Shown here in pieces: positions 1 to 8,212 of a DNA stretch of 64,000 nucleotides. Origin of the DNA: Marinisporobacter balticus (GTDB lineage: Bacteria > Bacillota > Clostridia > Peptostreptococcales > Thermotaleaceae); the NCBI RefSeq assembly GCF_004345705.1, contig NZ_SLWV01000008.1:60725-124724 (forward strand). The letters run 5' to 3'. The stretch's first letter is position 1. Every line of letters begins with the position of its first letter. The notes under the pieces are model-generated. The model saw only the letters and a list, made by a program, of their open reading frames with translations, searched no databases and was not told the origin of the DNA. The position numbers were made by a program, and so were the translations under genes.

Positions 1-358
1 CTATTGCATATTCATGTATTATTTTCCACCGATGCCAATTATCATAACAATAATTATCTCCCCCTACTGATACGCAGATTGTATCTTTATCAATTACTTT
101 CAATGTATCTGCATATATTTTTTTATCATTTATTCCTTTTCCTTTTGTCTTTTTATCATATACCAAAAGTTCATAATCAGGTTCGCAATATTGATTTACT
201 GGCATACCAAACAAGCAATCTTGTTTTTTAAAGTGTGTAGATAATATAATATATGCATTTGAGTCAAAGGCTTTAATCCACTTAATTGTCTCTTTAGTTA
301 TTGCCTCTGCTCCGTGATTATACGATCCTCCATGTCCATATAATAAATACTTATTCAT
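1..358 (-). CDS. Polysaccharide pyruvyl transferase family protein, partial (N-terminal 119 residues)
   Basis: The frame starts with ATG at 358 and stays open to the left edge, so the C-terminal part is missing. The visible N-terminus has the YGHGGSYNHGAEAI stretch and, near residue 95, SVGGDNYCYD, both typical of the CsaB-like polysaccharide pyruvyl transferase family (PF04230). Members transfer pyruvate or act as related transferases on surface glycans. It overlaps the stop of the preceding glycosyltransferase by 8 bp (ATGAATAA), which implies translational coupling as the latest visible gene of this operon. Family members are commonly found beside FrhB-like proteins, as here. The family call is good; the actual acceptor glycan is unknown. 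Confidence 0.75.
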   Translation of the reverse strand, partial: MNKYLLYGHGGSYNHGAEAITKETIKWIKAFDSNAYIILSTHFKKQDCLFGMPVNQYCEPDYELLVYDKKTKGKGINDKKIYADTLKVIDKDTICVSVGGDNYCYDNWHRWKIIHEYAI

Positions 359-1913
359 ACATTGAACCCTCCCAAACGTTTTTAAAATTAATTACATCTT
401 CATCATCTGGGCACATATCCATCAAATCTCCTAACACAATCTTTGCTTCCTCATATTTTTTATTTTTTAAATAGTAATCACATTGAATTTTTTTAGCATA
501 AATAAAAAATTCTTCATTTTCAACATAAGCAGCAGTGTTCACAAAAAGAAATAGTAGTTTTTCTTCATCTTGAACTTCTTTATTCCTTGAAATATAATGA
601 TACATCTTCTCTAGGGCAAATACATTTTTATATTCAAACAATTCAAAAATAAACTCACGATATCGTACAACAAACGATTTACTATCAATCCAACCTAACA
701 AAGTATATTTGCTAAATATTTCTTTGATAGATTCCCATAACACTTCTCCTAACAATTCATCCTCTAATAAGTTAATCGATGTTTTAAATAGTGATTTGTT
801 ATCAAAACTTATTGTCTCAACTAAAAAATTCTTCTCTTTTAAATACAATTTAATTGTTTGCGTATTAACAAATTCTTTATAGTTATTATTTAATAACAAT
901 AATAAATCAACTACTGTCTCGATTGGAATTTCTTTAGTTAACAGTTGCGTATTTATCTCAAATACTAACTGCATTATTTTTACTTTCGTTGTGTTAAGTC
1001 GTTCGCTTTCATGAATAGCTCCAATAACTAGACGAGACAAATTTTCTTTTAATATTCTATTGATTTCTACTATTTTATCTGCATTGGATAAATTTGAACG
1101 CAAAACAACTTCAAGAGAATCAATCATGGCATTCATATATACTAAGTATACAACGCTATAATTTTCTACACTTATTTCCCCAAATTTTTTTAGATAATTT
1201 TCAGCCTTTTTAAATAAAAAAACATCAGATTTTACTCTATTATTATTAAACATAGACGATGTGGATCGCCTTCTTACTAAATAATGATGTAAAACTTTAT
1301 CTGTAATTCCTATGTGGTTTGTTAGTTCTAATGCATCAAAACAGTAAACTGTATCACCACCATAGCCAGTTTTATAGATTTCTTCAAAATCAGAAAATTC
1401 AATTTCTTTAATGATGTTCATTCGGAATACTTTCCCCCATACAGTTCTCAAAAATTGATATAAAACTCCAAAATGATAAGTCATTGTACTTTGATCTATC
1501 GTTAACTCACTATCAATTTTCCTGTATCCTTTTTTACCTATTTCTTCATAGTGAAAACATGATCCGGCTACTGCAATATCTATTTTTTCTCTTTCCATAA
1601 AACGAATAAGCACTTCCAAAAAATCATTTTCAATCCAGTCATCTGAATCCAAGTTTGTAAAATATTCGCCTTTTGCTTCCTTCTTTACAAATCCAGGCCA
1701 AAACCCTCTTATATTGTCTTCAAAGCGAATCGCTCGAATTCTACCATCTTGTTTTGCATAGTCTTGAATAATTTTTTTAGTTCCATCAGTAGAACCATTA
1801 TCTACAATAATATACTCGAAATCATCAAGTGTTTGATTCAAGACACTTTCTATACAGCGAACTATATAATCTTCGGTATTATATGCTTGAGTAAAAATCG
1901 TTACTTTTGGCAT
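351..1913 (-). CDS. Family 2 glycosyltransferase with long C-terminal domain
   Basis: This 520-residue protein begins with a GT-A fold of family 2 (MPKVTIFTQAYNTEDYI, then IIVDNGSTDGT near residue 45 and the metal-binding NLDSDDW near residue 95). It should transfer a sugar from a nucleotide-activated donor to a surface or flagellar glycan in the cytoplasm. The region after about residue 280 is helical, has no motif I recognise, and may be a TPR-like scaffold. I chose ATG at 1913, which has GGGGAG seven bases upstream; an in-frame TTG at 1928 lies within the ribosome-binding site. It sits 17 bp after a radical SAM gene and overlaps the pyruvyl transferase start. Confidence 0.85.
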   Translation of the reverse strand: MPKVTIFTQAYNTEDYIVRCIESVLNQTLDDFEYIIVDNGSTDGTKKIIQDYAKQDGRIRAIRFEDNIRGFWPGFVKKEAKGEYFTNLDSDDWIENDFLEVLIRFMEREKIDIAVAGSCFHYEEIGKKGYRKIDSELTIDQSTMTYHFGVLYQFLRTVWGKVFRMNIIKEIEFSDFEEIYKTGYGGDTVYCFDALELTNHIGITDKVLHHYLVRRRSTSSMFNNNRVKSDVFLFKKAENYLKKFGEISVENYSVVYLVYMNAMIDSLEVVLRSNLSNADKIVEINRILKENLSRLVIGAIHESERLNTTKVKIMQLVFEINTQLLTKEIPIETVVDLLLLLNNNYKEFVNTQTIKLYLKEKNFLVETISFDNKSLFKTSINLLEDELLGEVLWESIKEIFSKYTLLGWIDSKSFVVRYREFIFELFEYKNVFALEKMYHYISRNKEVQDEEKLLFLFVNTAAYVENEEFFIYAKKIQCDYYLKNKKYEEAKIVLGDLMDMCPDDEDVINFKNVWEGSMYE

Positions 1914-1930
1914 TCTTTTTCTCCCCAATT

Positions 1931-2752
1931 CTATTCAAGTTGCTCCGCTGCACGAAATCTCAGGGAATCCTCACACATACCATTACAAAAAGCACATGCT
2001 TGCAATGACTTTAAATTTTGCATTTTACAAATTCTTTGTTGCTTTTCATGAATCGATATATCTTCAAATAAATCCACATATTCTTCTGGTATTTTTTTAA
2101 TCTTGCCTAATTCAATACATCGATATGAGGGCCCACAAGGATGAATTTCGCCCTGTTTAATTGTAAAACAAAATTTCATTTTTTGAGGAATAGCACATTT
2201 TTCGAATAATTTTTCTTTCTCTTCATTTGTATATAATTTCTGACTGAAATCACCAAAATCAATCCATCCACCACAATGACCATCTTCAGTCACATGATTT
2301 CTAACCTGATATTGTATTTTAAGTTCATCAAATATATTACTTATTTCATCTACTTTAATTGATAAATCTTTGCCATAATCATCTATTAAAAACTTAATTT
2401 TACTTCTTTTTTCCATAATCGCATCAATCAACTTTTCATTTGGTACAACCGTACCGTTTGTAATAATCTCGATAAAACCGATTTTCTCAGAATAACGTAT
2501 AGTATGGCTTATTATTGAATCTAACTCTTTATGAACCATCGGTTCTCCACCTGATATCGTAAACTTTTCAACATAATCAACAATTTCAAAGTATTTATCA
2601 ATTGATTTTTTAAGTTCTTCAAAATTAAAATGAGGGGGTATTTCGTAATAAGGCGAATATGCAGTACATAGTTTACACCTTAAATTACATCGATATGTGA
2701 TGATGATTCCACACCTATGCATCTTAAATAATCCACTTTTTTCTATGTTCAA
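1931..2752 (-). CDS. Radical SAM protein, paralogue A of a tandem triplet
   Basis: The protein has 273 residues if TTG at 2752 is used; that codon follows GGAGGTG at the correct distance, whereas an upstream in-frame ATG at 2791 has no ribosome-binding site. The radical SAM cluster motif CNLRCKLC (CX3CX2C) is close to the N-terminus, followed by a GGEP SAM-binding motif. Conserved Cys residues downstream (CGGW, KCAIPQK, CFTI, HPCGPS) and a final CAFCNGMCEDS block suggest a SPASM-like auxiliary iron-sulfur site. The ending RFRAAEQLE is shared with its two neighbours. Substrate unknown; the operon context suggests sugar or glycan chemistry. Confidence 0.85.
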   Translation of the reverse strand: MNIEKSGLFKMHRCGIIITYRCNLRCKLCTAYSPYYEIPPHFNFEELKKSIDKYFEIVDYVEKFTISGGEPMVHKELDSIISHTIRYSEKIGFIEIITNGTVVPNEKLIDAIMEKRSKIKFLIDDYGKDLSIKVDEISNIFDELKIQYQVRNHVTEDGHCGGWIDFGDFSQKLYTNEEKEKLFEKCAIPQKMKFCFTIKQGEIHPCGPSYRCIELGKIKKIPEEYVDLFEDISIHEKQQRICKMQNLKSLQACAFCNGMCEDSLRFRAAEQLE

Positions 2753-2783
2753 AAAAACACCTCCATACTTGAGTATTATTCCA

Positions 2784-3611
2784 TTACTCACTTAATTGTT
2801 CAGCTGGTACAAACCTTTCTGAATCATCACATAATCCATTGCAGTAGGCACATGCAGACAAATAACTTTTGTTAAGAATTGAAATAAACTTCTGTCTTTG
2901 TTCCTCAACAGATACTTGTTCATCAAACAAGTCAATATATTCACTTTTATCTTTCTTAATAATTCCTAATTCCATACATCTTCTAGATGGTGTACATGGA
3001 TGAATTTCTCCATTCATAATTGAAAAACAAAACTGGAGCTTTCTTGGATATGCACATTTATTAAATTTTTCAATAGTTTCTTCTTCTGAATAATGTTTGC
3101 GACTAAAATCACCAAAATCCACCCAGCCTCCACAGTGTGGATTCTCTTTACCATAATTTCGGATTCTATAAGAAATCTCTTTTTTATCAAAGCAAGCCTT
3201 AATATCTGCTACTTTTTTTGACAAATCACCATATTCATCAATCATGATATTGACCTTTTCCTTAAATTTAGCCATCGTTCTTATTAACTTATCATTTGGT
3301 ATAATTGTGCCATTAGTAATTATTTCAAAGATATCTATCCTATCAAAATAGTTTGAAATATGTTCAATAATTAAATCAAGTTCTTGATGCAAAAAAGGTT
3401 CCCCACCTGATATTGTGAACTTTCCAACATGATTGACTATCTCAAAATATTTATCCACTGTTCTCTTTATTTTATCAACAGTAAAGTGCAGTGCTGGATT
3501 ATAATAAGGAGAAAACGTACAGCACAATTTACATTTTAATGAACAACGCAACGTACTAGTCAATCCTGTTCCTTTTAGATTAAGCTGATGATTCGTATTA
3601 ACATGTTCCAT
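2784..3611 (-). CDS. Radical SAM protein, paralogue B of a tandem triplet
   Basis: This 275-residue protein carries CSLKCKLC as its CX3CX2C cluster motif, GGEP near residue 75, a middle CGGWVDFGD block and a C-terminal CAYCNGLCDDSERF motif with the same ending (PAEQL) as paralogues A and C. The ribosome-binding site AAGGAGTG precedes ATG at 3611. It lies 13 bp after paralogue C; its 3' end is followed 31 bp later by the preferred start of paralogue A. The three proteins are clearly homologous but have diverged a great deal, which suggests distinct substrates or successive steps rather than recent gene copies. Confidence 0.85.
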   Translation of the reverse strand: MEHVNTNHQLNLKGTGLTSTLRCSLKCKLCCTFSPYYNPALHFTVDKIKRTVDKYFEIVNHVGKFTISGGEPFLHQELDLIIEHISNYFDRIDIFEIITNGTIIPNDKLIRTMAKFKEKVNIMIDEYGDLSKKVADIKACFDKKEISYRIRNYGKENPHCGGWVDFGDFSRKHYSEEETIEKFNKCAYPRKLQFCFSIMNGEIHPCTPSRRCMELGIIKKDKSEYIDLFDEQVSVEEQRQKFISILNKSYLSACAYCNGLCDDSERFVPAEQLSE

Positions 3612-3624
3612 TAATTCTCACTCC

Positions 3625-4428
3625 TTATAGTTGTTCTGCCGATGGGAATCGTTCTGAATCCTCACACAAACCATTACAATAGGCACATGATGTAGTACTC
3701 ACTGATTCATACATCCTATTAATTCTTAGCCTTTTCTCTTCAATTGATACTTTCTTATCATTTAAGTCAACATATTCATTTGGATTCTTAGGGATAATGC
3801 CTAACTCCATTCTTCTCATAGATCTTCCACAACTATGCAGTTCCCCATTTATAACTATTGAAACCTTCCTATTCCTGATAGCACATTTTCTAGCTTTTTC
3901 ATCAATTTCTTCTTGTGTAAAGTGTTTCTTCTTATGATCTCCATAATCTACCCAACCATCACAGAAAGTATTATTACCACTATATTCTATAACTCTATAT
4001 GATATATTATTTTTTTCTAATTCATTAACTATATGATCTACTTTAGATGACAATTTACCATAGTCACTAATAGTTACATGACACTTTTTATTGCTTTTTA
4101 TTACATTAATAACATCATCAGAAAACTCTATAGTTCCATTTGTTAAAATTAAAATTCTTCCAATTTGATCACTATATTCAATAACACTTTTTAGAATTTT
4201 ATCTAAATCTTTATGTAATAAAGGCTCTCCACCTGTAATTGAAAAATCTTCAACATAGTTTATGATAGAAAAATAATTCTGAACCGTTTCTTTAATCTCT
4301 TCATATGAAAAATGTGGTGGAATAGCATAATATGGTGCGTAACCACCACATAATTTGCACTTCAGCGTACATCTAAGCGTAATAACTATACCACTTCTTA
4401 ATAAGTTTAATTCATCCTTTTTATTCAT
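3625..4428 (-). CDS. Radical SAM protein, paralogue C of a tandem triplet
   Basis: This 267-residue protein has CTLKCKLC near residue 20, a TGGEP motif, CDGWVDYGD in the middle and a C-terminal CAYCNGLCEDSERF block, and ends in SAEQL like the other two. The start overlaps the stop of the upstream FrhB-like gene by 4 bp, so the iron-sulfur protein and the first radical SAM enzyme are translationally coupled. An FrhB-like partner could supply electrons for reductive SAM cleavage or reduce the product; that is an inference from the arrangement only. Confidence 0.85.
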   Translation of the reverse strand: MNKKDELNLLRSGIVITLRCTLKCKLCGGYAPYYAIPPHFSYEEIKETVQNYFSIINYVEDFSITGGEPLLHKDLDKILKSVIEYSDQIGRILILTNGTIEFSDDVINVIKSNKKCHVTISDYGKLSSKVDHIVNELEKNNISYRVIEYSGNNTFCDGWVDYGDHKKKHFTQEEIDEKARKCAIRNRKVSIVINGELHSCGRSMRRMELGIIPKNPNEYVDLNDKKVSIEEKRLRINRMYESVSTTSCAYCNGLCEDSERFPSAEQL

Positions 4429-5546
4429 TGTTTTGCCTCCATATCAGTTATCTTATTAATCAAATCTAAAAAATCAGTTTCTTTTACTTTTTCAAAAAAG
4501 TAATTGCGATATTGACCAGCTTTTGTTGATTCTATCGCGCAAAGATTGTTAGTTATTGCCTCTTCTAAAGAACTTTCTTCTAAATAAATATTACTTTTAA
4601 TTTCATCAATTATTTTTAGGGCCTTCTCACTATGAGCAATAATCAACGATGTCCCTTTTTCTATATCTAAAGACTCGTCCCGCAATTTAACTCCCCAATA
4701 GTCTGCAAGTGTTATATCCGAATTTCTTTCAACCGACTTAAACTTACATTGATGACAAGATGGCCGCATATAAAGATTATGTTTTAAATATCCCACCATA
4801 AAAGGATCTTTATATCTGTCAGCGAAATAGTATTCCCCATTTAAAAAATCAATCTTCGTTCCAAATTTATTCCATCCATTTTTCTTGTTCTTAAACCAAA
4901 CTCTTTTTATTTCAGAGTCATACTCATTCATTAAGCTTTCTAAGTAACATTTGAATGCTTTTCCTGAATTAACACCTCTACAGATAAAATCTACTAAAAT
5001 TAAATTATCATATTTCTTTGTTAAATAGTTAGATAATCCTACTACTTGACATGGTGTTCCAACAAAAAGAACCCACCTATCCTCTTCTAACTTTTTCTTA
5101 ATTAATCGATATATATAGCCAATTTCACTTTGAACATATTTTGACTGCATTAGTTGATGAAGTTCACTTTCAATATTAATCAAATCATGTTTAACAACAA
5201 ACCCTTTAGTATATTTTGCTCCTGAAACACAACCACCCTTTTGTAAAACTTTAAGCGCTAATTCAGAAAAAATACCCCCCGAGGTACTTAATAGTCGTAT
5301 TTCATTATTGTTTGACCATGCGGCAAATGTTCTTAATCGTGAAGTTTTTTGTTCTTTTTGTTCATTGATTACTGGGCAAACTTTTAGGCATTGTTCACAT
5401 TTTATACATATCGTACTATCAAAAAAAGGATATAAAAACCCTTCTTGATCATAATCCATTTTTATTGCGTCTACTGGACAAATATTACTACAAGCTGCAC
5501 ACCCATTACATATTTCTGACTGAATATTAATCATATTTAACCCCAT
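4425..5546 (-). CDS. Coenzyme F420 hydrogenase/dehydrogenase beta-subunit-like iron-sulfur protein
   Basis: The 373-residue protein starts with two 4Fe-4S motifs (CNGCAACSNICPVDAI and CIKCEQCLKVCPV), followed by FrhB-type N- and C-terminal domains (STSGGIFSELA, then GTPCQVVGLSNYL, and a Cys-rich RPSCHQCKFKS region). Relatives occur often in polysaccharide clusters next to pyruvyl transferases, where they probably act as flavin/iron-sulfur reductases unrelated to F420. The start could be ATG at 5546 or the internal ATG at 5534; both overlap or adjoin the acyltransferase stop and neither has a strong ribosome-binding site. Confidence 0.8.
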   Translation of the reverse strand: MGLNMINIQSEICNGCAACSNICPVDAIKMDYDQEGFLYPFFDSTICIKCEQCLKVCPVINEQKEQKTSRLRTFAAWSNNNEIRLLSTSGGIFSELALKVLQKGGCVSGAKYTKGFVVKHDLINIESELHQLMQSKYVQSEIGYIYRLIKKKLEEDRWVLFVGTPCQVVGLSNYLTKKYDNLILVDFICRGVNSGKAFKCYLESLMNEYDSEIKRVWFKNKKNGWNKFGTKIDFLNGEYYFADRYKDPFMVGYLKHNLYMRPSCHQCKFKSVERNSDITLADYWGVKLRDESLDIEKGTSLIIAHSEKALKIIDEIKSNIYLEESSLEEAITNNLCAIESTKAGQYRNYFFEKVKETDFLDLINKITDMEAKQ

Positions 5547-6157
5547 CTTTGAATATATTTTATTATTTTAGCTGGTACACCTGCTACTATAGTATTTGGT
5601 GGAACATTTTTTGTAACCACAGATCCAGCTGCAACAATTGAACCTTTGCCAATATCAACTCCTTTCAATATTACCGAGTTTGTTCCTATCCAAACATTTT
5701 CACCAATAAATATTGGCTTCGAAGGATTCAATGTATTGCCTTTGTCATCTTGTATTTTATGATGATCTCCATCATATATATATACTCCTCTTGCAATCGT
5801 TGCTCCATCACAAATACAAATGTTTTTACTACAAGCAATAACAGAATTTGAATTAATATATCCTTTTCCAATAGTCAATTCAGCATCTTTAAATATTTGT
5901 ATGGTGGAACCATAGAAAACTTTAAATTCACCATTAACATGCAACTTAGAATTTTCATGCATCTTTAAATAGCCTTCTGCCTTCGAACCTTTAAAATGGT
6001 ACATATTCATGTGCAAATCAGCATTTAGATCAATCTTAGCTGTGCTATGTAAATCTAGCTTCGCACCTCTATATATTTTTAACTGCCCATTTTTACAATT
6101 TAAATTTCTTGAAAACGAATTAATTAAGCATGTCTTAATCAAACTATAGTCTTTCAT
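5537..6157 (-). CDS. Hexapeptide-repeat acyltransferase (left-handed beta-helix)
   Basis: This 206-residue protein has repeated hexapeptide turns typical of a left-handed parallel beta-helix. The C-terminal half holds DGDHHKI, GENVWIGTNSVILKG and AAGSVVTKNVPPNTIVAG, the signature of maltose/galactoside O-acetyltransferase relatives. It most likely O- or N-acetylates a glycan sugar using acetyl-CoA. It overlaps the upstream glycosyltransferase stop by 4 bp and the downstream FrhB-like start by 10 bp, so it is firmly inside the operon. Confidence 0.85.
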   Translation of the reverse strand: MKDYSLIKTCLINSFSRNLNCKNGQLKIYRGAKLDLHSTAKIDLNADLHMNMYHFKGSKAEGYLKMHENSKLHVNGEFKVFYGSTIQIFKDAELTIGKGYINSNSVIACSKNICICDGATIARGVYIYDGDHHKIQDDKGNTLNPSKPIFIGENVWIGTNSVILKGVDIGKGSIVAAGSVVTKNVPPNTIVAGVPAKIIKYIQRWG

Positions 6158-7206
6158 TTTCTACCTCTAGGAAAAGTATTTGTTTCATCCATACAATTAT
6201 TAACAACATAAGCAAGTTGATTTTTGGAGTAATTTTCATATTTAAAATCTCTAGTCTTTTCCAAATATTCATCACCTCTAATATACATATTCATCAATTC
6301 TTTTTCAAAATCTTCAATAAACTCACTCTTGTAGAGTTTATCAAAGTTTTGAGCAAGAGTTTTTTTAACATACTTTAATTGTTCTGAACACTGAACAAGC
6401 CTATTTCTAGTAATTTTATTACACATTGAAATCATATAGGACCATTCTGTATATTGTACAAAATCAGCAATTTCAGGAAGTTTATTAGAAAGATATATAG
6501 TTCTTTCTCGAAAGACCTTAAAATATTCCTCCAGTTGATTAGGCGTAATATATAGATCATTAGTGGTGAATTTAGAGTTATTGTTTGCGTGTCTTAGAAT
6601 AAGATACTTTGGTTTTCCATATGCCACAACCAAATTAGAAGAAGCAACTAATTTGTATCCAATTGCAATATCGTCATATTTACTCAACTCATTAAATCTA
6701 ATTTTATCAAATAAATCTTTTCTGAACAACTTTGTAGGCATGCCTACACTATATTTCTTTCGTTTCAACATCTCAACAACAGCCTGAGCAGCATTCATGA
6801 CTAAATACTCATCAAAAACATAATTGAATAATATTTCGCCATTTACCTCCTTCATTGAGCCACATATTGAAATTTCAGCATTATTATCTAGAGCAAGTTT
6901 ATATAAAAATTCTAGCATATCTGGTTTCGCAACATCATCATCATCAATAAAAGTTATATACTCTCCTTTTGCATTATCCAAACCTGTATTTCTACCTGTA
7001 CCAATATTGCTTTTTTTTATATTAACTACCTTGATTCTACTGTCCCGTTTCGCAAATTCTTTAGCTATTATACCACTCTTATCTGTTGAACCATTATCAA
7101 CAATAATAAACTCAAAATTTTTAAATGTTTGTCCAATAATTGATTCTATCGCTTTATCTACATAATTTTCTCGATTATATGTAATCATAATTACACTTAT
7201 TTTCAA
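6154..7206 (-). CDS. Family 2 glycosyltransferase
   Basis: The 350-residue protein has an N-terminal GT2 domain with ISVIMITYNRENYVDKAI, IIVDNGSTDKS near residue 40 and FIDDDDVAKPDM near residue 92, the metal/nucleotide-binding stretch. Start: TTG at 7206 sits seven bases after GGAGG, while the more upstream ATG at 7224 overlaps that ribosome-binding site and is unlikely. It follows rfbF by about 30 bp and overlaps the acyltransferase. It should add one sugar of the glycan encoded by this operon; donor and acceptor cannot be read from the sequence. Confidence 0.85.
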   Translation of the reverse strand: MKISVIMITYNRENYVDKAIESIIGQTFKNFEFIIVDNGSTDKSGIIAKEFAKRDSRIKVVNIKKSNIGTGRNTGLDNAKGEYITFIDDDDVAKPDMLEFLYKLALDNNAEISICGSMKEVNGEILFNYVFDEYLVMNAAQAVVEMLKRKKYSVGMPTKLFRKDLFDKIRFNELSKYDDIAIGYKLVASSNLVVAYGKPKYLILRHANNNSKFTTNDLYITPNQLEEYFKVFRERTIYLSNKLPEIADFVQYTEWSYMISMCNKITRNRLVQCSEQLKYVKKTLAQNFDKLYKSEFIEDFEKELMNMYIRGDEYLEKTRDFKYENYSKNQLAYVVNNCMDETNTFPRGRK

Positions 7207-7239
7207 AACTAGTCCTCCTTTCAACAGCTATCTATCTTG

Positions 7240-8016
7240 CTACCAAACCTTCCATTTTGCATTATTTTCTGCCCATAATCTTTCAAGCAATGCTTTATCT
7301 CTTTGAGTATCCATACATTGCCAAAACCCATAGTGCTTATATGCATTTAGCATTTCTTTTTTTGCCAAATTTTCTAAGGGTTCCTTCTCCAATATAATAG
7401 TATCCCCTTCAATGTAATCGAAGATTCCTGGTTCTAAGACCATATACCCACCATTAATCCAACCACCATCTTCTTTCGCTTTTTCTACAAAAGATTTAAT
7501 TGTTGTATTATCATCTTCTATATCTAATACACCAAATCTTCCCCCTGGCTGTATTGCTGTTAGTGTTGCTGTTTTTCCAATTTGTTTATGAAACTTTAAC
7601 AAATCAGTAATATTTATATCAGATACACCATCCCCATATGTAAGCATGAAAGTTTCATTTCCTATATATTTCTTTACTCTCTTTATTCTTCCACCCGTCA
7701 TGGTGTGAAGTCCTGTATCTACCAAAGTAACCTTCCAAGGTTCTGATAGATTATTGTGAATCGTCATTTTATTTTCATTTGAAAAATCAAAAGTCACATC
7801 TGACATATGCAAATAATAATCTGCAAAAAATTCTTTAATCATATAGCCTTTATAGCCAAGACAAATAATAAAATCATTATATCCATAATAACTATAACTC
7901 TTCATGATATGCCATAAAATTGGTTTGTCTCCAATTTCTATCATAGGCTTTGGTTTCAAATGACTTTCCTCGCTTATTCTTGTTCCAAATCCGCCTGCTA
8001 AAATGACTACCTTCAT
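7240..8016 (-). CDS. rfbF: Glucose-1-phosphate cytidylyltransferase
   Basis: This 258-residue protein makes CDP-glucose from glucose 1-phosphate and CTP, the entry to CDP-deoxysugars. The N-terminal nucleotidyltransferase signature VVILAGGFGTRISEESHLKPKPM is followed by IGDKPILWHIM, the typical RfbF stretch LVDTGLHTMTGGRIKR, and a C-terminal YKHYGFWQCMDTQRDK. Length matches the family. It is the first gene of the operon, behind a plausible sigma-A promoter. The usual partner rfbG (CDP-glucose 4,6-dehydratase) is not in this window and could lie beyond the left edge. Confidence 0.93.
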   Translation of the reverse strand: MKVVILAGGFGTRISEESHLKPKPMIEIGDKPILWHIMKSYSYYGYNDFIICLGYKGYMIKEFFADYYLHMSDVTFDFSNENKMTIHNNLSEPWKVTLVDTGLHTMTGGRIKRVKKYIGNETFMLTYGDGVSDINITDLLKFHKQIGKTATLTAIQPGGRFGVLDIEDDNTTIKSFVEKAKEDGGWINGGYMVLEPGIFDYIEGDTIILEKEPLENLAKKEMLNAYKHYGFWQCMDTQRDKALLERLWAENNAKWKVW

Positions 8017-8045
8017 GTGCTCATCTCATCCTTTATATTTTTTAT

Positions 8046-8074
8046 AATTTACACCAAGTATAAATTATCGTCAA
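8046..8074 (-). promoter_or_regulatory. Probable sigma-A promoter of the rfbF glycan operon
   Basis: On the minus strand TTGACG (8069-8074) and TAAATT (8046-8051) are separated by 17 bp, about 30 bp upstream of the rfbF start. The -35 is good and the -10 is imperfect. No sigma-D-like element is seen in this intergenic region. Confidence 0.45.
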
Positions 8075-8098
8075 AAAGTTTAATTCCTATCATCTATA

Positions 8099-8212
8099 TT
8101 AAAAAAATAAAACACCACTATCATTAATTTTCTGATTTAAAACACTTTTTTCATACTCTTTTATGTATTTTTCTCCGTTATCGACCATAATAGTTATCGT
8201 TATTACTAGTAC
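8099..8212 (-). pseudogene. Possible remnant of a family 2 glycosyltransferase N-terminus
   Basis: Directly after the stop of the glycosyltransferase-TPR gene, and overlapping it slightly, a short open stretch reads VLVITITIMVDNGEKYI followed by KEYEKSVLNQKIND and then stops. The IMVDNGEKYI...SVLNQ pattern resembles the first 30 residues of GT2 enzymes. No ribosome-binding site precedes it. It is best read as a leftover of a decayed or recombined glycosyltransferase gene; the match is short and could be chance. Confidence 0.35.
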
